Made by a program: the position numbers and the translations under genes. Below are positions 1-11,053 of a DNA stretch of 64,000 nt, piece after piece. Each line of letters opens with the position of its first letter. The stretch's first letter is position 1. The stretch covers positions 226,489 to 290,488 of the forward strand of contig NZ_JAAIVB010000008.1 of the NCBI RefSeq assembly GCF_010974945.1. Direction: 5' to 3'. This DNA comes from Noviherbaspirillum galbum (lineage in GTDB: Bacteria > Pseudomonadota > Gammaproteobacteria > Burkholderiales > Burkholderiaceae_D). Below the pieces are notes generated by a model. The model was not told the origin of the DNA. It ran no database searches and saw nothing but the letters and a program-made list of their open reading frames with translations.

Positions 1-384
1 GACGAGGTGTCGCGTTCCGCCACCCTGCCCATCCGCGTCGCGCTGCCCGAGGACAAGCGGCTGAAGCAGCTTTGCGAGGCACTCATCGCCGATCCCGCGC
101 TGCAGCTCACGCTCGAGCAGTGGGCGGGGCGCGTCGGCGCTTCGGGCCGCACCCTGGCCCGCCTGTTCGAGAAGGAACTGGGGATGGGCTACACCGAATG
201 GCGCCAGCAGGTCCGTCTCGCGCACGCGGCGCCCCTGATCGCGCGGGGCATGCCGATGGCGCGCGTCGCGGCGGAACTCGGCTACACCAGCCAGTCGGCG
301 TTTTCCGCGATGTTCAAGAAGACCTTCGGCCAGTCGCCGACGGATTTCTTCAGCCGTTCCGCCAGGACGCCGGAACGGGATTAG
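1..384 (+). CDS. AraC-family transcriptional regulator, C-terminal part (5' truncated by window edge)
   Basis: The open frame runs in from base 1 with no real start codon in view, so the N-terminal sensing domain lies outside the window. The visible 127 residues carry the paired helix-turn-helix of AraC/XylS regulators. The first HTH spans WAGRVGASGRTLARLFEKELG, and the second spans VAAELGYTSQSAFSAMFKKTFG followed by the typical SPTDFF ending. Such proteins bind DNA as activators or repressors of nearby catabolic or stress genes. The effector and target cannot be told from what is here. The next gene on the same strand begins 140 bp downstream with its own ribosome binding site, so co-transcription is possible but not shown. 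Confidence 0.9.
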   Translation, partial: DEVSRSATLPIRVALPEDKRLKQLCEALIADPALQLTLEQWAGRVGASGRTLARLFEKELGMGYTEWRQQVRLAHAAPLIARGMPMARVAAELGYTSQSAFSAMFKKTFGQSPTDFFSRSARTPERD

Positions 385-523
385 GAATGTATTAGCCGTC
401 TTCCTTCCGCCAGCGCCGAACGATTTGCTCCAGCCGTCAACAAACACGTTTTCGCGATCGCCGGAATGGCCTGGTTCATGCCGTTTGCCGCGCGCCCGCG
501 CCACCCCGCCAGAAGGAAAATCC

Positions 524-1234
524 ATGCGCCCGATCATCACGGAAGCCGCACGCCAGGACCTCGTTCCGCTCTTCGATGCGATCGGAGACGGCAGGTACGG
601 ACGCCGCAACGGCACGATGCGGCATCATGCGGGCATCGGCAACATCGGGCTCGGCTACCGCGGCGGAAGATTGACCGGCGCGGGACGCCTGCCTCCGATC
701 ACCCAGCTCCTGAACGCGGACATGCTGGCCCGGGTCCGGGAAAAGGGACCATTCTCGATCGAGGGCGTCAAGGTCGGCGCGGCGCTCGACACCCTCCGCC
801 AGGACCTGTCGCCCGAATATGGCGTGTTCTTCTCGCTGCTGGATACGTTCAAGCGCATGCCTTCCCGGGAGACCGCCGGGACCATCATCGACACCTGCAT
901 CCGGCAGGATTCCAGGACCAGGATCCCACGGGATCCGGCGAAGGAGCCCATCAACATCGGCGGCGCGATGCGGCGCGAGATCATCGAACAGTTCGAATCC
1001 TCGGTTGCCGCCGGCAAGCCCTTGAGCCGGCATCTCTTCGACGGCGCCGAACGGACCTTGCTTGGCATGCTTGAGTCGGATTATCGCGGCGCGCGATGGC
1101 AGCGGCTGGAACCCCGGTATGCGGCGAACTTGCAGGTGCGGGCGAGCCGGGCATTGCGGATCCGGGCGGAGGTGGATCCCGGGGTGGGGTATATGCTGAC
1201 GCGGACGCGTCATGTGAGGAGTATGACGTTTTGA
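524..1234 (+). CDS. Small protein with an RGS-like (regulator of G-protein signalling) domain
   Basis: A 236-residue soluble protein with no signal peptide or membrane segment. I chose ATG 524 because AGAAGGAAAA sits just upstream; a TTG at 425 would add 33 unconvincing residues. Residues about 60-203 follow the RGS pattern. A helix FFSLLDTFKRM (102-112) matches the 'NI-FW---E-YK' helix. AxxIxxxCI (118-126) is followed by INI (143-145, like VN(L/I)D). Next comes LFDGAERTLLGMLESD (171-186), like the FDEAQxxIxxLMExD helix of RGS4, and then YRGARWQRLEPRY. RGS domains accelerate GTP hydrolysis on eukaryotic G-alpha subunits, which bacteria lack, so the partner is unknown. Family membership is inferred from motif matching by eye; a different all-helical fold is possible. 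GC content looks like that of the neighbours. Confidence 0.6.
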   Translation: MRPIITEAARQDLVPLFDAIGDGRYGRRNGTMRHHAGIGNIGLGYRGGRLTGAGRLPPITQLLNADMLARVREKGPFSIEGVKVGAALDTLRQDLSPEYGVFFSLLDTFKRMPSRETAGTIIDTCIRQDSRTRIPRDPAKEPINIGGAMRREIIEQFESSVAAGKPLSRHLFDGAERTLLGMLESDYRGARWQRLEPRYAANLQVRASRALRIRAEVDPGVGYMLTRTRHVRSMTF

Positions 1235-1322
1235 TGTGATTGGGTCGGGCAGCGGCGGGTGGAGAAGGATGCCGGAGTGCGCTTGCCATCGCCGCCACCT
1301 TCCGACATGGACGCATACCCTT

Positions 1323-1347
1323 GCCATTCCCGCTCAGGGGGAATGGC
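1323..1347. repeat. Short palindrome, GCCATTCCC arms (dispersed-repeat relative)
   Basis: Perfect 9-bp arms GCCATTCCC (1323-1331) and GGGAATGGC (1339-1347) around a 7-nt loop, between the RGS-like gene and the clpB terminator. It resembles the CATTCCCGC-GAAG-GCGGGAATG palindromes at 27.2 kb and 62.6 kb, so it may be a diverged copy of the same dispersed element. It could also work as a transcript 3'-end hairpin for the plus-strand gene. Confidence 0.55.
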
Positions 1348-1396
1348 GGAATATGAACCACGCCTCCCAGGCGGATTCCGCCCCCGGCCTCCCCAA

Positions 1397-1431
1397 ATAA
1401 AAAGAGCCGGAGGCACACCCGTGCCTCCGGC
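1397..1431 (-). terminator. Rho-independent terminator of clpB
   Basis: Read on the minus strand, an 11-bp perfect stem (GCCGGAGGCAC paired with GTGCCTCCGGC, bases 1406-1431) is followed by CTTTTTATTT. It lies 20 bp past the clpB stop codon, so it ends that transcript. Confidence 0.85.
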
Positions 1432-1451
1432 CCTTCCATCATCCCGGCGAA

Positions 1452-4037
<2,586 letters not shown>

Positions 4038-4069
4038 GGAATCAACCTCCGATCATGTCTTTGATGCCA

Positions 4070-4097
4070 ACATTGGGCTGAAAATTCGCATTTCAAG
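4070..4097 (-). promoter_or_regulatory. Sigma-32 (RpoH) heat-shock promoter of clpB
   Basis: On the minus strand CTTGAAA (4091-4097), a 13-nt spacer, then CCCAATGT (4070-4077). The sigma-32 consensus is CTTGAAA-N12-14-CCCCATNT, so only one position of the -10 element differs. It lies about 33 bp upstream of the clpB start, as expected for a classical heat-shock gene. Confidence 0.85.
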
Positions 4098-4165
4098 AAT
4101 GGAACATCGCCATTCCCCTGCCACATTCCATCCCCCTCACCCTTCGTCTATCGCCTTCGTCAAGC

Positions 4166-4699
4166 ATGGAATTGCATCAACTACAAGTCGCCTATCAGGC
4201 GGAAGAAGACCGCCTGGTTCTCCGGGTTTCCCTGAAGCAGGAAGACGGAAACCTGCAGGAAGTCCGGGCCTGGTTCACGCGCCGCCTGGTGCAGCGCCTG
4301 TGGCCGGCCATGAACGACCTGCTGCAGACCAAGGTGACGCTGGAGTCGCCCCAGGCGGCGCATGCGAAGTCGGAGATCGTCAGCATGGAGCGCGAGGTGA
4401 TGCTCACCGAGATGCGGGCGGCCGGCTCATTCAACCAGCCCTACGAGGAAAAGGCGGTTGCCTATCCGATGGGCGAGGTGCCGATGCTGGTGCATACCGT
4501 GAACTTCAAGGCGGATCCGAACCAGCCGATCGAGCTTGCGCTGCAGGATGCCGCGGGACGCAGCATCGCCCTGAACCTGGCGCCGGCGCTGTTCCATGCC
4601 TTCTCGGAACTATTGCGCGACGGCGTGAAGACGGCGGAATGGAACCTGGAGCTTCCCGTGCCCGGCACGACCGCGCCGCGCAGCACCGCGCTCAATTGA
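4166..4699 (+). CDS. Conserved hypothetical protein, unrecognised
   Basis: A 177-residue soluble protein divergent from clpB. It has no signal peptide, no membrane segment and no cysteines. The N-terminal half ([18 protein letters not shown], then [20 protein letters not shown]) alternates strand-like and helix-like segments. The C-terminal half again alternates strands with a helix around [19 protein letters not shown] do not recognise the family; it looks like a lineage-restricted housekeeping gene rather than a mobile one. It converges with crcB 21 bp away. The codon pattern is normal for the window, which supports a real gene. Function is unknown. Confidence 0.75.
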   Translation: MELHQLQVAYQAEEDRLVLRVSLKQEDGNLQEVRAWFTRRLVQRLWPAMNDLLQTKVTLESPQAAHAKSEIVSMEREVMLTEMRAAGSFNQPYEEKAVAYPMGEVPMLVHTVNFKADPNQPIELALQDAAGRSIALNLAPALFHAFSELLRDGVKTAEWNLELPVPGTTAPRSTALN

Positions 4700-4720
4700 C
4701 GGCGCCCGCCACGGGGAATC

Positions 4721-5095
4721 TCAGCTGGTGATCAGGCGGTAGGTGGCATAGCCGGCGATGCAGAGCGCGATCGATCCGAGCAGATGCAGTGCGGAATGGG
4801 CGAGCGCCCAGGCGTAGTCGCCGCGCTGCAGGAGCAGCAGGGATTCCGCCGAAAAACTGGAAAAGGTCGTGAGGCCGCCGAGAAAGCCGGTCACCGCGAA
4901 CAGGCGCCATTCCGGCGGTACGCCAGCGTGGTCGGTGAAGAAACCGACGGCGATGCCGATCAGGTAACCTCCGATCAGGTTGGCCGACAAGGTGCCGAAC
5001 AGCACGTGCGCATGCAGGTTGTTGAGCCAGATGCCCAGCCACCACCGGCTCCAGGCGCCGAGCGCCGCGCCCACCCCGACCGCGAGCCAGCTCAT
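4721..5095 (-). CDS. crcB: Fluoride ion channel CrcB/Fluc
   Basis: A 124-residue integral membrane protein with four predicted helices, the size of a single Fluc subunit that acts as a dual-topology dimer. The diagnostic [10 protein letters not shown] segment is intact. It relieves fluoride toxicity by passive export across the inner membrane. I start it at ATG 5095, where ATGA overlaps the moaE stop codon. A longer frame to 5122 would lie inside moaE and adds nothing family-like. The overlap implies translation coupled to moaE. No fluoride riboswitch is visible, so it depends on the molybdopterin/thrC transcript. Confidence 0.93.
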   Translation of the reverse strand: MSWLAVGVGAALGAWSRWWLGIWLNNLHAHVLFGTLSANLIGGYLIGIAVGFFTDHAGVPPEWRLFAVTGFLGGLTTFSSFSAESLLLLQRGDYAWALAHSALHLLGSIALCIAGYATYRLITS

Positions 5096-5562
5096 GGCTT
5101 GCCCTGCGGACCGCCCTGCCATTTCTCGAGGGCCTTGTCGTCGCTGACGCGGGCATCGACCCAGCGTGCGCCCTGGGGCGTCGTTTCCTTCTTCCAGAAC
5201 GGCGCCTGGGTCTTGAGGTAGTCCATGATGAATTCGCAGGCGGCGAAGGCTTCCCCGCGGTGCGCCGAGGTCACCGCCACCAGCACGATCTGGTCCAGCG
5301 GTTTGAGCGGCCCGATGCGATGGATCACCAGCGCCTCGAAGATGTTCCAGCGCGCCTTTGCCTGGGCGACGATGTCCTCGAGCGACTTTTCCGTCATTCC
5401 CGGATAGTGCTCCAGCTCCATCTCGCTGACACCGCTGCCGTCGTTGATGTCGCGTACCGTGCCGATGAAGGAAGCGACCGCGCCGACGCGCGCATCGCCG
5501 GCACGCAGCCCCGCGATTTCCGCACCGACGTCGAAGTCCTGGGTTTGCACGCGCACCGGCAT
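5092..5562 (-). CDS. moaE: Molybdopterin synthase catalytic subunit MoaE
   Basis: With MoaD this subunit forms molybdopterin synthase, which transfers two sulfurs to precursor Z (cPMP) to make the dithiolene of molybdopterin. The 156-residue length is typical. Family features are the core FIGTVRD, MELEHYPGMTEKSLE, the IHRIGPL segment, SAHRGEAF and the active-site lysine region PFWKKE. The start is ATG 5562 (MPVRVQTQDFD), one base after the moaD stop; an upstream extension of 22 basic residues overlapping moaD is unlikely. It is third in the moeA-moaD-moaE-crcB run. Confidence 0.96.
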   Translation of the reverse strand: MPVRVQTQDFDVGAEIAGLRAGDARVGAVASFIGTVRDINDGSGVSEMELEHYPGMTEKSLEDIVAQAKARWNIFEALVIHRIGPLKPLDQIVLVAVTSAHRGEAFAACEFIMDYLKTQAPFWKKETTPQGARWVDARVSDDKALEKWQGGPQGKP

Positions 5563-5563
5563 G

Positions 5564-5821
5564 TCAGCCTCCCGTGACCGGCGGGAAGAACGCCACTTCG
5601 CAGCCCTCGGAGAGACGCGCCGAGGCATCGGTCATCTGCTGGTTGTAGGCCATGCGCAGCGACCGTCCGTCTGCCAGCGTTTCCGCCCACGGGCCGCCGC
5701 GCTCGCGCAGGTGGGCGCGCAGGTCGCCGATGGTCTGCACATGAGCCGGCACGGCCAGGCTTTCCTGGCTGGTGCCGAGTTTTTCACGCACGCTGGCAAA
5801 GTAGCGGAGTTGTATGTTCAT
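5564..5821 (-). CDS. moaD: Molybdopterin synthase sulfur carrier subunit MoaD
   Basis: A ubiquitin-like sulfur carrier of 85 residues ending in the functional Gly-Gly (PPVTGG). That tail is activated by MoeB and thiocarboxylated before sulfur passes to cPMP through MoaE. The beginning MNIQLRYFASVREKLG is the usual MoaD start, so ATG 5821 is preferred over a TTG three codons upstream. It lies 11 bp after moeA and 1 bp before moaE. Confidence 0.95.
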   Translation of the reverse strand: MNIQLRYFASVREKLGTSQESLAVPAHVQTIGDLRAHLRERGGPWAETLADGRSLRMAYNQQMTDASARLSEGCEVAFFPPVTGG

Positions 5822-5832
5822 GTCGTGCAAGA

Positions 5833-7074
5833 TCAGTGCAGCAAGTAGGCGAACGGCAGGAAGCGGACCGTATCGCCCGGCGCGATGGTGGCGCCCGGGG
5901 GGGTGTCGACTAGGCCGTCGCCCCAGACGGTGGAAGTCAGCACCGCCGAACTCTGGTTTGGGAACAGGTCCAGGCCGCCCTGGGGATTGATGCGCGCGCG
6001 CAGGAATTCATTGCGCCGGTCGGCCTTGGTCCAGGCAAAGTCCGCCCGCATGGAAAACGCTTTCGGTGCGACGTCGGCCACGCCCTGCAGGCGCAGCAGG
6101 AAAGGCCGCACGAAGAGCAGGAAGGTGACGAAGCTCGATACCGGATTGCCCGGCAGTCCGAGGAAGAACGCGCCTTCCCGGCCTTCGCTGCGGATCTCGC
6201 CGAAGGCCAGCGGCTTGCCCGGCTTGATCGCGATCTGCCACATGTTGAGCCGGCCTTCTGCCTCGACCGCCGGCTTGATGTGGTCTTCCTCGCCGACCGA
6301 GACGCCCCCGGAAGTGATGATGAGGTCGTTCTGCTCCGCGGCCCGGCGCAGGGTGTCGCGCGTGGCGGCCAGCGAATCGGGAACGATGCCGTAGTCGGCG
6401 ATCTCGCAGCCGAGGTTCTCCAGCAGGCCGCGCAGGGTGAAGCGGTTGGAATTGTAGATCGCGCCCGGCTTGAGGGTTTCGCCGGGCATGGCAAGTTCGT
6501 CGCCGGTGAAGAACACCGCCACGCGCGGCCGGCGCTTGACAGGCAGTTCGGCGAGGCCGACCGATGCCGCCAGCCCGAGTTCCTGCGCCCGCAGCCGCGT
6601 GCCGGCGGCAAGGATTTCGGCGCCGGCGCGGATGTCCTCGCCGGTGCGCCGTATCCATTCGCCCGGCGCGGGCGCATGGCGCACCGTCACCACGTCGCCA
6701 CCGGAATCGTTCTTGCCGGCCTCGCACTGCTCCTGCATCACCACCGCGTCCGCGCCTTCCGGGATCATGGCGCCGGTGAAGATGCGCGCCGCCGAGCCCG
6801 GCTGGAGCGTGGTGCCGACCACGCCTGCGGGAATGCGCTGCGACACCGGCAGGCATGCCGCGCCGCCCGCGCAATCCGCGGCGCGGACCGCGTAGCCGTC
6901 CATCTGGGTGTTGTCCATCGGCGGCACGTTCAGGCGCGATACCTGGGAGGCGGCCAGCACGCGGCCATTCGCGGCCAGCGTGGGCACGGTTTCCGTCTCG
7001 GTGATGGGGCGGACGGCAGACAGCAGGAAGTCGAGCGCCTGCGCCGCGGTGAGCATGGGCTTTTTCTCGGTCAT
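5833..7074 (-). CDS. moeA: Molybdopterin molybdenumtransferase MoeA
   Basis: A 413-residue enzyme that inserts molybdate into adenylylated molybdopterin to complete molybdenum cofactor. It shows the N-terminal linker domain with NVPPMDNTQMDGYAVRA, the pterin-binding MoCF domain with YNSNRFTL and LIITSGGVSVGEEDHIKPA, the GLPGNPVSS loop and the C-terminal beta domain. The ATG at 7074 (MTEKKPML) is chosen; a TTG further up would overlap thrC. It follows thrC by 22 bp, the usual order in this group of bacteria. Confidence 0.96.
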   Translation of the reverse strand: MTEKKPMLTAAQALDFLLSAVRPITETETVPTLAANGRVLAASQVSRLNVPPMDNTQMDGYAVRAADCAGGAACLPVSQRIPAGVVGTTLQPGSAARIFTGAMIPEGADAVVMQEQCEAGKNDSGGDVVTVRHAPAPGEWIRRTGEDIRAGAEILAAGTRLRAQELGLAASVGLAELPVKRRPRVAVFFTGDELAMPGETLKPGAIYNSNRFTLRGLLENLGCEIADYGIVPDSLAATRDTLRRAAEQNDLIITSGGVSVGEEDHIKPAVEAEGRLNMWQIAIKPGKPLAFGEIRSEGREGAFFLGLPGNPVSSFVTFLLFVRPFLLRLQGVADVAPKAFSMRADFAWTKADRRNEFLRARINPQGGLDLFPNQSSAVLTSTVWGDGLVDTPPGATIAPGDTVRFLPFAYLLH

Positions 7075-7096
7075 GGCGATGCCTGGTGGGCCGGGA

Positions 7097-8557
7097 TCAG
7101 AGGCCGGTGTGGTTGGCAATGAAACTCTTGATGGCGGCGACGTCCGCCGGCATCACCTCGAAACGCTGCGGCAGGTCCTCGATGCGCTCGAAGCCCGCCG
7201 GACGCTTGGCGTCGCGGCCCAGGGCTTCGCGAATCGTTTCGTTGAACTTGGCCGGCAAGGCGGTCTCGAGAATCAGCATGGGCACGCCCGGCTCGACATG
7301 TTCGCGGGCGACCTTGATGCCGTCGGCGGTATGGGTATCGATGGTGATGCCGTAGCGGTCCTGCACGTCGCGGATGGTGGCGATGCGGTCGGCATGCACC
7401 GACTTGCCGGAACGGAAGCCATAGCCGGCCACCTTGCCGAACTCGTCGCCATCGCTGCCCGGCTTGCCCGAGAGGTCGAAACCGCCCTGGGTCTCGACCT
7501 TGTGGAACAAGGCCCGCACGCGGCTGGCGTCGCGTCCCAGCAGGTCGAAAACGAAGCGCTCGAAGTTCGAGGCCTTGCTGATGTCCATGCTGGGGCTGGT
7601 GGTGTGGAAGGTTTCGGCCGACTTGCGCACGCGGTAGACGCCGGTGCGGAAGAATTCGTCGAGCACGTCGTTTTCGTTGGTGGCGACCACCAGCTTGGCG
7701 ATGGGCACGCCCATCATGCGGGCGATGTGGCCGGCGCAGATGTTGCCGAAATTGCCCGACGGGACGGTGAAGGACACCTTCTGTTCATTGCTGGTGGTGG
7801 CGGCGAGATAGCCGCGGATGTAGTACACCACCTGCGCCACGACACGCGCCCAGTTGATCGAATTGACCGTGCCGATCTTCTGGCGCGCCTTGAACTCGAG
7901 ATCGTTCGATACCGCCTTGACCATGTCCTGGCAATCGTCGAACACGCCTTCGACGGCGATGTTGAAGATGTTGGGATCCTGCAGGCTGAACATTTGCGCC
8001 GTCTGGAAGGCGCTCATCTTCTTGTGCGGCGAAAGCATGAAGACGCGGATGCCCTTCTTGCCGCGCATCGCGTATTCCGCGGCGCTGCCGGTGTCGCCCG
8101 AGGTCGCGCCGAAGATGTTCAGTTCGGCATGCTGCTTCGCCAGCGCGTATTCGAACAGGTTGCCGAGCAATTGCATGGCCATGTCCTTGAAGGCCAGCGT
8201 CGGGCCGTTGGACAGGGCCTGCAGCACCAGCTTCCTGCCGTCCTTGTCTTCCAGCACGCGCAGGGGCGTGACCTGGGCGGCGTCCTCGCCGGCGCGGACG
8301 TTGCGGTAGACATCGGCGGTGTAGGTCTTGTGGGCCAGCGCCTTGAGGTCGGCTTCGGGAATGTCGGTGGCAAACTTCTTCAGGACCTCGAAGGCCAGGT
8401 CGGCGTACGGCAGCTTGCGCCAGGCATCGAGTTCGACGTGGCTGACCTTCGGATACTCGACCGGCAGGTAGAGGCCACCATCCGGGGCCAGGCCGCCGAG
8501 CAGGATTTGCGAAAAGGATTGCGCGGGCGCCTGCCCGCGGGTGGAGACGTATTGCAT
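7097..8557 (-). CDS. thrC: Threonine synthase
   Basis: PLP enzyme converting O-phospho-L-homoserine to L-threonine, the last step of threonine synthesis. At 486 residues it belongs to the long ThrC class found in proteobacteria. Visible features are the N-terminal MQYVSTRGQAP, the PLP-lysine segment LAFKDMAMQ, GATSGDTGSAAE, and FTVPSGNFGNICAGH for phosphate binding. ATG 8557 fits the family; the frame's extra 18 residues upstream do not. Its usual partner hom lies about 5.6 kb away rather than directly upstream, with threonine catabolic genes between them. Confidence 0.96.
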   Translation of the reverse strand: MQYVSTRGQAPAQSFSQILLGGLAPDGGLYLPVEYPKVSHVELDAWRKLPYADLAFEVLKKFATDIPEADLKALAHKTYTADVYRNVRAGEDAAQVTPLRVLEDKDGRKLVLQALSNGPTLAFKDMAMQLLGNLFEYALAKQHAELNIFGATSGDTGSAAEYAMRGKKGIRVFMLSPHKKMSAFQTAQMFSLQDPNIFNIAVEGVFDDCQDMVKAVSNDLEFKARQKIGTVNSINWARVVAQVVYYIRGYLAATTSNEQKVSFTVPSGNFGNICAGHIARMMGVPIAKLVVATNENDVLDEFFRTGVYRVRKSAETFHTTSPSMDISKASNFERFVFDLLGRDASRVRALFHKVETQGGFDLSGKPGSDGDEFGKVAGYGFRSGKSVHADRIATIRDVQDRYGITIDTHTADGIKVAREHVEPGVPMLILETALPAKFNETIREALGRDAKRPAGFERIEDLPQRFEVMPADVAAIKSFIANHTGL

Positions 8558-8665
8558 AAAAGGGAACGAAAGGATGACGGATTTGCCGCCATTATACGGC
8601 AGCCGCGCCATCGTTCCCTGCTTTCGGGACGCATGATGCGCCGCCGGTTTCCCTCTGGGCGATGT

Positions 8666-9631
8666 TCAGGCGGCGTGGTGCAGGCTCGGCACCCGGACAT
8701 GCGCCAGCATGTCGTCCACCAGCGCGTCCAGCCCGATTGCCGCTTGCCATCCCCAGTCGGCGCGGGCATGGGTGTCGTCGATGCTGTGCGGCCAGGTATC
8801 CGCGATCTCCTGGCGCTGGTCGGGCTGGTAGCCGATTTCGAAGCCGGGAACGCGCGCCTTGATGGCGGCCGCCAGTTCGCGCGGGTTGAAGCTCAGGCCG
8901 GCGACGTTGTAGGCGGACCGGATCCGGACCTGTTCCGGCGGCGCCGCCATCAACTCGATGGTCGCCCGGATGGCGTCCGGCATGTAGATCATCGGCAAGG
9001 TGGATTCCGGCCCAAGGTAGCAGCTGTAGCGCTCGCCGCGCTTGGCCGCATGGAAGATCGCGATCGCATAGTCGGTGGTGCCGCCGCCGGGAGGCGACTT
9101 GTAGCTGATGATGCCGGGATAGCGGATGCTGCGCACGTCCACGCCGAACTTGCTGAAGTAATAGTCGCAGAGACGCTCGCCGGCCTGCTTGCTGATGCCG
9201 TAGATCGTGGTTGGATCCATGACCGCCAGCTGCGGCGTGTCCACCGCCGGCGTATGCGGCCCGAAGGCGGCGATCGACGATGGCCAGAACACCTTCAGCG
9301 GCCGTCCGGCGGCGCCGCGCTCGCGCGCCAGTTCGAGCACGTTCAGCAAGCCGTTCATGTTCAGCGTCCACGCCTTCAGCGGCGCCTGTTCGCCGGTCAC
9401 GGACAGCAGCGCTGCGAGCTGGTATACCTGGGTGATGCCGTGCCGCTCGACGATGGCCTGCAGCCGCGCGGTGTCGAGCACGTCGAGGGTTTCGTAGCGC
9501 GCGGCGCCGAACTGGCTGCGCGGCGCGATGTCGGCGGCGATGACGTTGCCGGCGCCATGCAGCGCGCCGAGCGCGTCGACGAGTTCGCTGCCGATCTGGC
9601 CGTTGGCGCCAATGATGAGTATGCGTTCCAT
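8666..9631 (-). CDS. L-threonine 3-dehydrogenase, short-chain (SDR, UDP-epimerase-like) type
   Basis: A 321-residue NAD(P)-binding protein with IIGANGQIGSEL at the N terminus and the SDR catalytic pair in YGISKQAGE, plus YPGIISYKSPPGGGTTDYA. These are the hallmarks of the extended-SDR threonine dehydrogenases of Flavobacterium and animals, not the zinc-dependent E. coli Tdh. It oxidises L-threonine to 2-amino-3-ketobutyrate. The next gene upstream, 43 bp away on the same strand, is kbl, which cleaves that product, so the assignment is strong. AAGGGACACGAC precedes the ATG. The product was once commonly annotated simply as an NAD-dependent epimerase. Confidence 0.9.
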   Translation of the reverse strand: MERILIIGANGQIGSELVDALGALHGAGNVIAADIAPRSQFGAARYETLDVLDTARLQAIVERHGITQVYQLAALLSVTGEQAPLKAWTLNMNGLLNVLELARERGAAGRPLKVFWPSSIAAFGPHTPAVDTPQLAVMDPTTIYGISKQAGERLCDYYFSKFGVDVRSIRYPGIISYKSPPGGGTTDYAIAIFHAAKRGERYSCYLGPESTLPMIYMPDAIRATIELMAAPPEQVRIRSAYNVAGLSFNPRELAAAIKARVPGFEIGYQPDQRQEIADTWPHSIDDTHARADWGWQAAIGLDALVDDMLAHVRVPSLHHAA

Positions 9632-9674
9632 GTCGTGTCCCTTCGTCGTTTTGTCGTTGTGTCGTTGTTCGGGT

Positions 9675-10883
9675 TCAGGCGGGGATCAGGCCGAGTTCCT
9701 TGCCGGCCTGGCGGAAGGCGTCGAGCGCGGCGTCGAGCTGGGCGCGGGTGTGGGCGGCGGAAAGCTGGACCCGGACCCGCGCCTGTCCCATGGGCACGAC
9801 CGGATAGAAGAAGCCGGTGACGAGCACGCCGAGTTCATACAGGCGCGCGGCGAAACGCTGCGCCAGCGGCGCGTCGAACAGCATCACCGGCACCACGGGA
9901 TGCGTTCCCGGCTTGATGATGAAGCCCATCCCGGCGATCTCCTTGCGGAAGTAGGCGGTGTTGCCGTGCAGCCGGTCGCGCAGCTCGGTCGATGCCGACA
10001 GGCGCTCCAGCACGGCCAGCGAGGCGCCGGCGATGGCGGGCGCGAGCGAATTCGAGAACAGGTAAGGACGGGATTTCTGGCGCAAGGTCTGGATGACTTC
10101 CTTGCGGGCGGCGGTGAAGCCGCCCATCGCGCCGCCAAGGGCCTTGCCGAGCGTGCCGGTGATGATGTCGATGCGGCCCATCACGCCGTGGTGTTCATGC
10201 GTGCCGCGTCCGGTCGCGCCCATGAAGCCGGACGCGTGGCATTCGTCGATCATGACCAGCGCGCCATGCTTGTCCGCCAGGTCGCAGATGCGGTCGAGCT
10301 GGGCGATGGTGCCATCCATCGAGAACACGCCATCGGTCACGATGATCTTGTGGCGCTTGCCCGCCGCGGCCTGCAGCTGGCGCTCCAGGTCGGCCATGTC
10401 GTTGTGCTCGTAGCGGAAGCGCGCCGCCTTGCACAGGCGGATGCCGTCGATGATGGAAGCATGGTTCAAGGCATCGGAAATGATGGCGTCGTTCTCGTCG
10501 AACAGGGGCTCGAACACGCCGCCGTTGGCGTCGAAGGCGGCCGCGTACAGGATGCAGTCTTCCATGCCGAGAAAGGACGACAGGGCTTGTTCGAGTTGCT
10601 TGTGCACGGTTTGCGTGCCGCAGATGAAACGCACCGAGGAGAGTCCGTAGCCGTATTGCTCGGTGGCGTAGTCGGCGGCGCGGACCATGGATTCATCGCC
10701 GGACAGGCCGAGGTAGTTGTTGGCGCACAGGTTGATGAGGGTGCGGCCATCGTCGCACCGGACCTCTGCGCCCTGGCGCGAGGAAAGCACCCGCTCAGTC
10801 TTGTAGAGACCCTGTTCGCGCAGCGTGTCGAGCTTGCCCGCCAGTTCCGTGTAGAAATCGTTTTTCTTTGCCGTGGTATCCAT
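9675..10883 (-). CDS. kbl: Glycine C-acetyltransferase (2-amino-3-ketobutyrate CoA ligase)
   Basis: A PLP enzyme of the alpha-oxoamine synthase family, 402 residues, splitting 2-amino-3-ketobutyrate with CoA into glycine and acetyl-CoA. It carries [11 protein letters not shown] near residue 55, [17 protein letters not shown], and the PLP lysine in [10 protein letters not shown]. The start is ATG 10883 with AGG upstream; a TTG two codons earlier is less likely. It is the first gene of the kbl-dehydrogenase pair and faces the XRE/cupin regulator across a palindrome-rich spacer. Confidence 0.96.
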   Translation of the reverse strand: MDTTAKKNDFYTELAGKLDTLREQGLYKTERVLSSRQGAEVRCDDGRTLINLCANNYLGLSGDESMVRAADYATEQYGYGLSSVRFICGTQTVHKQLEQALSSFLGMEDCILYAAAFDANGGVFEPLFDENDAIISDALNHASIIDGIRLCKAARFRYEHNDMADLERQLQAAAGKRHKIIVTDGVFSMDGTIAQLDRICDLADKHGALVMIDECHASGFMGATGRGTHEHHGVMGRIDIITGTLGKALGGAMGGFTAARKEVIQTLRQKSRPYLFSNSLAPAIAGASLAVLERLSASTELRDRLHGNTAYFRKEIAGMGFIIKPGTHPVVPVMLFDAPLAQRFAARLYELGVLVTGFFYPVVPMGQARVRVQLSAAHTRAQLDAALDAFRQAGKELGLIPA

Positions 10884-10960
10884 GGTCAACCTGTTGAGAT
10901 GAGTCGGATTTCACCCTGGAAACGGCGGTTAGCCGCCCGGGGCAAGGTCTGCTACGATGC

Positions 10961-11027
10961 AATTTCAGCATTCTACTGAAAATTCATCATTTCGAACTTT
11001 TGTTCGATATATTGAATTTTCATGAAA
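10961..11027. promoter_or_regulatory. Palindrome-rich divergent control region between kbl and the XRE regulator
   Basis: Three inverted repeats lie in 67 bp. TTTCAG-N7-CTGAAA spans 10963-10980 region (arms 10963-10968 and 10976-10981). TTCGAAC-TTTT-GTTCGA is at 10991-11007, and the perfect TTTCATGAAA at 11018-11027. The area is AT-rich compared with its surroundings. These are reasonable operators for the adjacent helix-turn-helix protein acting on kbl and on itself; no binding data exist here. Confidence 0.55.
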
Positions 11028-11053
11028 CAACTAAACGACGACCCCACTCCGTT

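Noticed and set aside
4721..5095. Fluoride riboswitch for crcB
   Set aside because: crcB starts inside the moaE stop codon, leaving no leader for a riboswitch.
6908..9820. A 970-codon plus-strand frame opposite moeA, thrC and the threonine dehydrogenase
   Set aside because: Antisense shadow of three well-recognised genes.
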